Below, piece by piece: positions 23,108 through 25,464 of a stretch of DNA of 25,464 bases. The stretch's first letter is position 1. Each line of letters opens with the position of its first letter. Below the pieces are notes generated by a model that was given only the letters and a program-made list of their open reading frames with translations, was not told the origin of the DNA and made no database searches. A program made the translations under genes and the position numbers. This DNA comes from Gammaproteobacteria bacterium (lineage in GTDB: Bacteria; Pseudomonadota; Gammaproteobacteria; Arenicellales; Poriferihabitantaceae): the NCBI GenBank assembly GCA_024679435.1, contig JAIBDK010000003.1, positions 1 through 25,464 of the forward strand. Reading direction: 5' to 3'.

Positions 23108-24310
23108 TTACTTGAACAGATACCGTATCCCGGCAGTTATCATGTTGTTATCAGAAGTCATGCCTTCAGTGTCATTGAAAAACCGAGCTTCCAGAAACCA
23201 TTGTGTATTATCTTTCTTTTCTCCAATATCTCCACCGCCGTAAAGAAAGTAAGAAGTAGAGTCGTAAGGCGAATCTCTATTGTCAATATTCCATTCACCC
23301 AGGCCTAATCCAATAAAGCCGCGCTCGTCGAGTTTGCGTTCGATTCCTATGTCGACGAATATATTGTTTTCAGACCAGACCGCGCCGTCATTAAGGCCAA
23401 TAAGTTTATATCCGCCAATCTGTCCGAAAGCGGAATAGTTATCATTCAGTCGGACCAGTGTGCCCAGTTTGATGCCGAATGCACCTGAAGTATCCTGCAC
23501 GATCGCACCTTCGTTGGAATTGAATCTTTGGCGTGCTTCACGTCCAACAAATCCGGCAAAGTACGGAGTAAAGGTCTTTGGCTCCGGCGTCCTTGCCATG
23601 GCGGGTTCTGGTGCAGGGATGGCGTCGACGCTAAATGTTTCAGTGCTTGTCGCGCCGCTGCAGTGTGGGTTGGTGGTTCGAACAATATAGTTGCCCGCGG
23701 GAATCTGGTGACTCCAGCATCCGTTGCTATCAAGAGGCGAGTCGATGGGTGTCCCGTCTTCAGCAATTACGGTCATCTCGTTGCCCTGTTCGGTGCAGAT
23801 ATCAACAGTTTCCTGGCCCGTGCTCACTATAACAAGCGGCTCGGCAACTGGCTCGGGTTTCATCTCCATTAATGCCAGATTGCAACAGTCTTTTGGGATG
23901 ACCATGGTGTGAACTTGGCATTGTGAGGTCACTTTAAGCTCATACCCGATGAAAGCCTGTTTGCCGGTCCACTCCCGAAACGGCAGGGCGACGCCCGTAT
24001 TTTTGCGTCTGGCCGCCATCCAGTGGAACCTTGAGCCGGGTTCATAGGATTTTTCGACGAAATCACCGGCGGCAATAACTGAATCCAGATCGGCTTTGTT
24101 TCCTTGCCACCCACTGTTAGACAGAATTTCTTCGATAGTTTTGGAATCGTTTACAAATACAGCCTGCAATTCTTGTGGAGTTTGAACCCCGCCGATACAA
24201 ATGGCCTCATTGGTTCCAAGACGATTAATCGGCGAATATTCCTGAGCCAGAGAATTTGAGCTCATAGCCGTTGCGGTCAGTAGAATAACTGTCCCTAAGA
24301 TCTTTTTCAT
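23108..24310 (-). CDS. Exported protein of unknown function with barrel-like C-terminal domain
   Basis: Not assignable to a named family. 400 residues from the ATG at 24310. The longer frame to 24430 is rejected because this ATG opens directly onto a Sec signal peptide (MKKILGTVILLTATAMSSNS, cleavage after LAQ near residue 22-23). The mature N-terminal half has several cysteines (AICIGG, SQCQVH, KDCCNLA, VDICTEQ, NGCWSH, NPHCSG), suggesting disulfides. A proline/glutamate linker (APEPAMARTPEPKTF, about 248-262) follows. The last 140 residues alternate polar and hydrophobic residues with aromatic strands (YFAGFVGREARQRF, FGQIGGYKLIGL, FIGLGLGEWNI, WFLEARFF) and end IRYLFK, resembling an 8-stranded outer-membrane barrel, though the final residue is Lys rather than Phe. 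A terminator follows. Confidence 0.65.
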   Translation of the reverse strand: MKKILGTVILLTATAMSSNSLAQEYSPINRLGTNEAICIGGVQTPQELQAVFVNDSKTIEEILSNSGWQGNKADLDSVIAAGDFVEKSYEPGSRFHWMAARRKNTGVALPFREWTGKQAFIGYELKVTSQCQVHTMVIPKDCCNLALMEMKPEPVAEPLVIVSTGQETVDICTEQGNEMTVIAEDGTPIDSPLDSNGCWSHQIPAGNYIVRTTNPHCSGATSTETFSVDAIPAPEPAMARTPEPKTFTPYFAGFVGREARQRFNSNEGAIVQDTSGAFGIKLGTLVRLNDNYSAFGQIGGYKLIGLNDGAVWSENNIFVDIGIERKLDERGFIGLGLGEWNIDNRDSPYDSTSYFLYGGGDIGEKKDNTQWFLEARFFNDTEGMTSDNNMITAGIRYLFK

Positions 24311-24478
24311 ATATTCAGTCACGTGAGTTTTTTGCAGAGTGTTGCGATCAAATTGTGTCGGCGATATCATGGTTTGGTTCCTGAAATTATTAAACAGAAA
24401 AACAAGGTGTTGTCTACATGTTGTGTGCAAATCTGGTTAACACTAACTATTTATGCTATCGAGTTCTAATTTTAACTC

Positions 24479-24548
24479 TAAACGAGATAATAATACATGG
24501 TTAAATGTTATTTTATTTTAGTTCGTTGATGGTCGAAATAAACGAGAT
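24479..24548. repeat. Pair of 10-bp direct repeats between two minus-strand genes
   Basis: TAAACGAGAT occurs at 24479-24488 and again at 24539-24548, exactly 60 bp apart, in the AT-rich region upstream of the barrel-like protein gene (start 24310) and just after the rhodanese stop. Identical spaced decamers in a promoter region could be a regulator site, but two copies may also be chance in AT-rich DNA. Confidence 0.35.
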
Positions 24549-24574
24549 TTCTCTGCAAAAACAACATATTGTCT

Positions 24575-25351
24575 TTATAGTTCGATCGTTAGCTGAGTCA
24601 CTGTTTCTGTCGAGCCTGTGGCGAATTTAACTGGCGCATCGTTGATGTCTGTCAGGATGATTTCGAACAGGTCGGTGTCTTTATAGTCATACAGGTTAAA
24701 TTTGACTTCAAATTCGCCTTGTAAATTAGTTTTTGCGGCTTCCAGTTGCCCGGACGGGTGTTTAAGAAAAATATCAATTTCACTCACAGGGCCATTTGAA
24801 CTGGCAATAGCTCCTGTAAACTGAAGCTGGGTAAGTTCAGCAGCAATGTCGTCGATCACCGTTGGGTAGCCGCTATCTTTCCAGTGCCAAAAGCCTTCAT
24901 AGAGAACCTTGACATTCTTATAGCCACGTTCAGTGAGATCTTTGGCTGATAATGACGATAAATGTCGTGGGCATCCGCAATATGTAATTATTTCACTATC
25001 CAGTGATAAACCAGAAGTATTTGCCAACATCTCATCATCGGTTTTTCCGTAAGGCATGAAATATGCGGATTCAATGTGACTTTTTTCGAAAGCGGGTTTA
25101 GAGCGAACATCAAAGATATACGGTATTACCGAGGTTTCAAATCGGCGGTTCAATTCATCAGCAGAAATATAATTTGGGGTAAATTTATCTACCGCTGATT
25201 GTTCGTGATTGGTTTGTCCGGATGTTCCAACACTCTCAACAGGCTGCGTCTGGATATTCTCAGAGCTGTTATTGTCCTGGTCATTAGAGCAGGCATAGAC
25301 CAGGCCACTTAACAGTATTATTAAGCTGGTTTTGAAGTTTCTGATGTTCAT
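24575..25351 (-). CDS. Rhodanese-domain lipoprotein with C-terminal beta domain
   Basis: 258 residues. The N-terminus MNIRNFKTSLIILLSGLVYAC looks like a lipoprotein signal with the lipidated Cys at 21 (lipobox V-Y-A-C is slightly unusual). A Ser/Asn/Gln-rich linker follows. The rhodanese domain spans about 61-160, with FDVRSKPAFEKSHIESAYFMP and the active-site loop YCGCPRHLSS, where C125 is the expected persulfide Cys and C127 a second cysteine. The final 90 residues (QLQFTGAIASSNG onward) resemble a small beta-sandwich. It should be anchored in the envelope facing the periplasm, where it could carry or transfer sulfane sulfur; no substrate can be named. It precedes the barrel-like protein gene in the same direction, with a 264-bp AT-rich gap. 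Confidence 0.82.
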   Translation of the reverse strand: MNIRNFKTSLIILLSGLVYACSNDQDNNSSENIQTQPVESVGTSGQTNHEQSAVDKFTPNYISADELNRRFETSVIPYIFDVRSKPAFEKSHIESAYFMPYGKTDDEMLANTSGLSLDSEIITYCGCPRHLSSLSAKDLTERGYKNVKVLYEGFWHWKDSGYPTVIDDIAAELTQLQFTGAIASSNGPVSEIDIFLKHPSGQLEAAKTNLQGEFEVKFNLYDYKDTDLFEIILTDINDAPVKFATGSTETVTQLTIEL

Positions 25352-25464
25352 GTTGGCAAGTTTGAAATAGATTGGTTGATTGCAGGCTTTACCCAGTTGG
25401 ATTTCGATTCATGTCTGATTTTTCTTAAGCAGGGATTTTACCTGTGAAGAGAACTTGATATGGC
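25352..25464. other. Right-edge intergenic sequence, possible start of a new gene
   Basis: 113 bp with no complete gene. An ATG at 25460 with GAAGAGAAC about 6 nt upstream could begin a plus-strand gene continuing outside the window, divergent from the rhodanese gene. Only five bases of it are visible, so this is a weak suggestion. Confidence 0.2.

Noticed and set aside
24311..24430. 40-codon N-terminal extension of the barrel-like protein
   Set aside because: It would bury a clear Sec signal peptide that begins at the ATG at 24310.
1..25464. CRISPR arrays, tRNA or rRNA genes, transposons and phage genes
   Set aside because: No regularly spaced repeats, cloverleaf-like GGTTCGAATCC arms, transposase or integrase motifs were seen on either strand.

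Overview
The window reads as a dense chromosomal segment of a Gram-negative bacterium, most likely a marine gammaproteobacterium. The evidence for this is gene content: PhoB/PhoR with an E. coli-type Pho box, Mpl, DsbA, RNase D, several Sec, Tat and lipoprotein exports, and a cupin resembling marine DMSP lyases. I see no rRNA, tRNA, CRISPR array, insertion sequence, integrase or phage gene. The taxonomic placement is inference from gene content and moderate GC, not from a marker gene.

Layout. (1) 1-4.75 kb is phosphate biology: the 3' end of a DMSP-lyase-like cupin gene, then phoR and phoB on the minus strand, and divergently a PhoU-like DUF47 protein with a Pit phosphate permease. A well-matched Pho box sits before phoB. 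(2) 4.85-7.44 kb holds a MocR-type (GntR/aminotransferase) regulator divergent from an orphan TauA-like periplasmic binding protein. (3) 7.5-15.47 kb looks like one long plus-strand unit. It encodes a polyamine-type ABC importer (Tat-exported binding protein, ATPase, two permeases), a MetE-like core methyltransferase with its zinc ligands, a small exported protein of unknown function, and a methylmalonate/malonate-semialdehyde dehydrogenase. The unit starts at an extended -10 promoter, contains a terminator after the binding-protein gene and ends at a strong terminator. (4) 15.5-19.6 kb on the minus strand carries a glycerophosphodiester phosphodiesterase, a DUF4332 protein, DsbA, Mpl and a five-helix membrane protein. 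(5) rnd lies at 19.6-20.7 kb on the plus strand. (6) 20.9-25.35 kb on the minus strand holds a class III nucleotide cyclase fused to a TPR region, an exported barrel-like protein of unknown function, and a rhodanese lipoprotein.

How the genes may work together. Blocks 2 and 3 look like an uptake-and-breakdown locus for a small methylated or amine-type organic compound. The importer brings it in, the MetE-like protein could move a methyl group, and the dehydrogenase would turn a C3/C4 semialdehyde into acetyl- or propionyl-CoA. The substrate cannot be read from sequence. A DMSP connection is possible, because the cupin resembles DMSP lyases and MmsA-type enzymes (DddC) act downstream of DMSP cleavage, but the two are about 13 kb apart with phosphate genes between them.

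The most unusual details are: the second ABC permease, which carries an extra membrane helix and a tail with a duplicated 27-residue motif; and phoB and the tauA-like gene, whose predicted -10 boxes both end exactly 6 nt before the ATG with no Shine-Dalgarno sequence, suggesting leaderless mRNAs.
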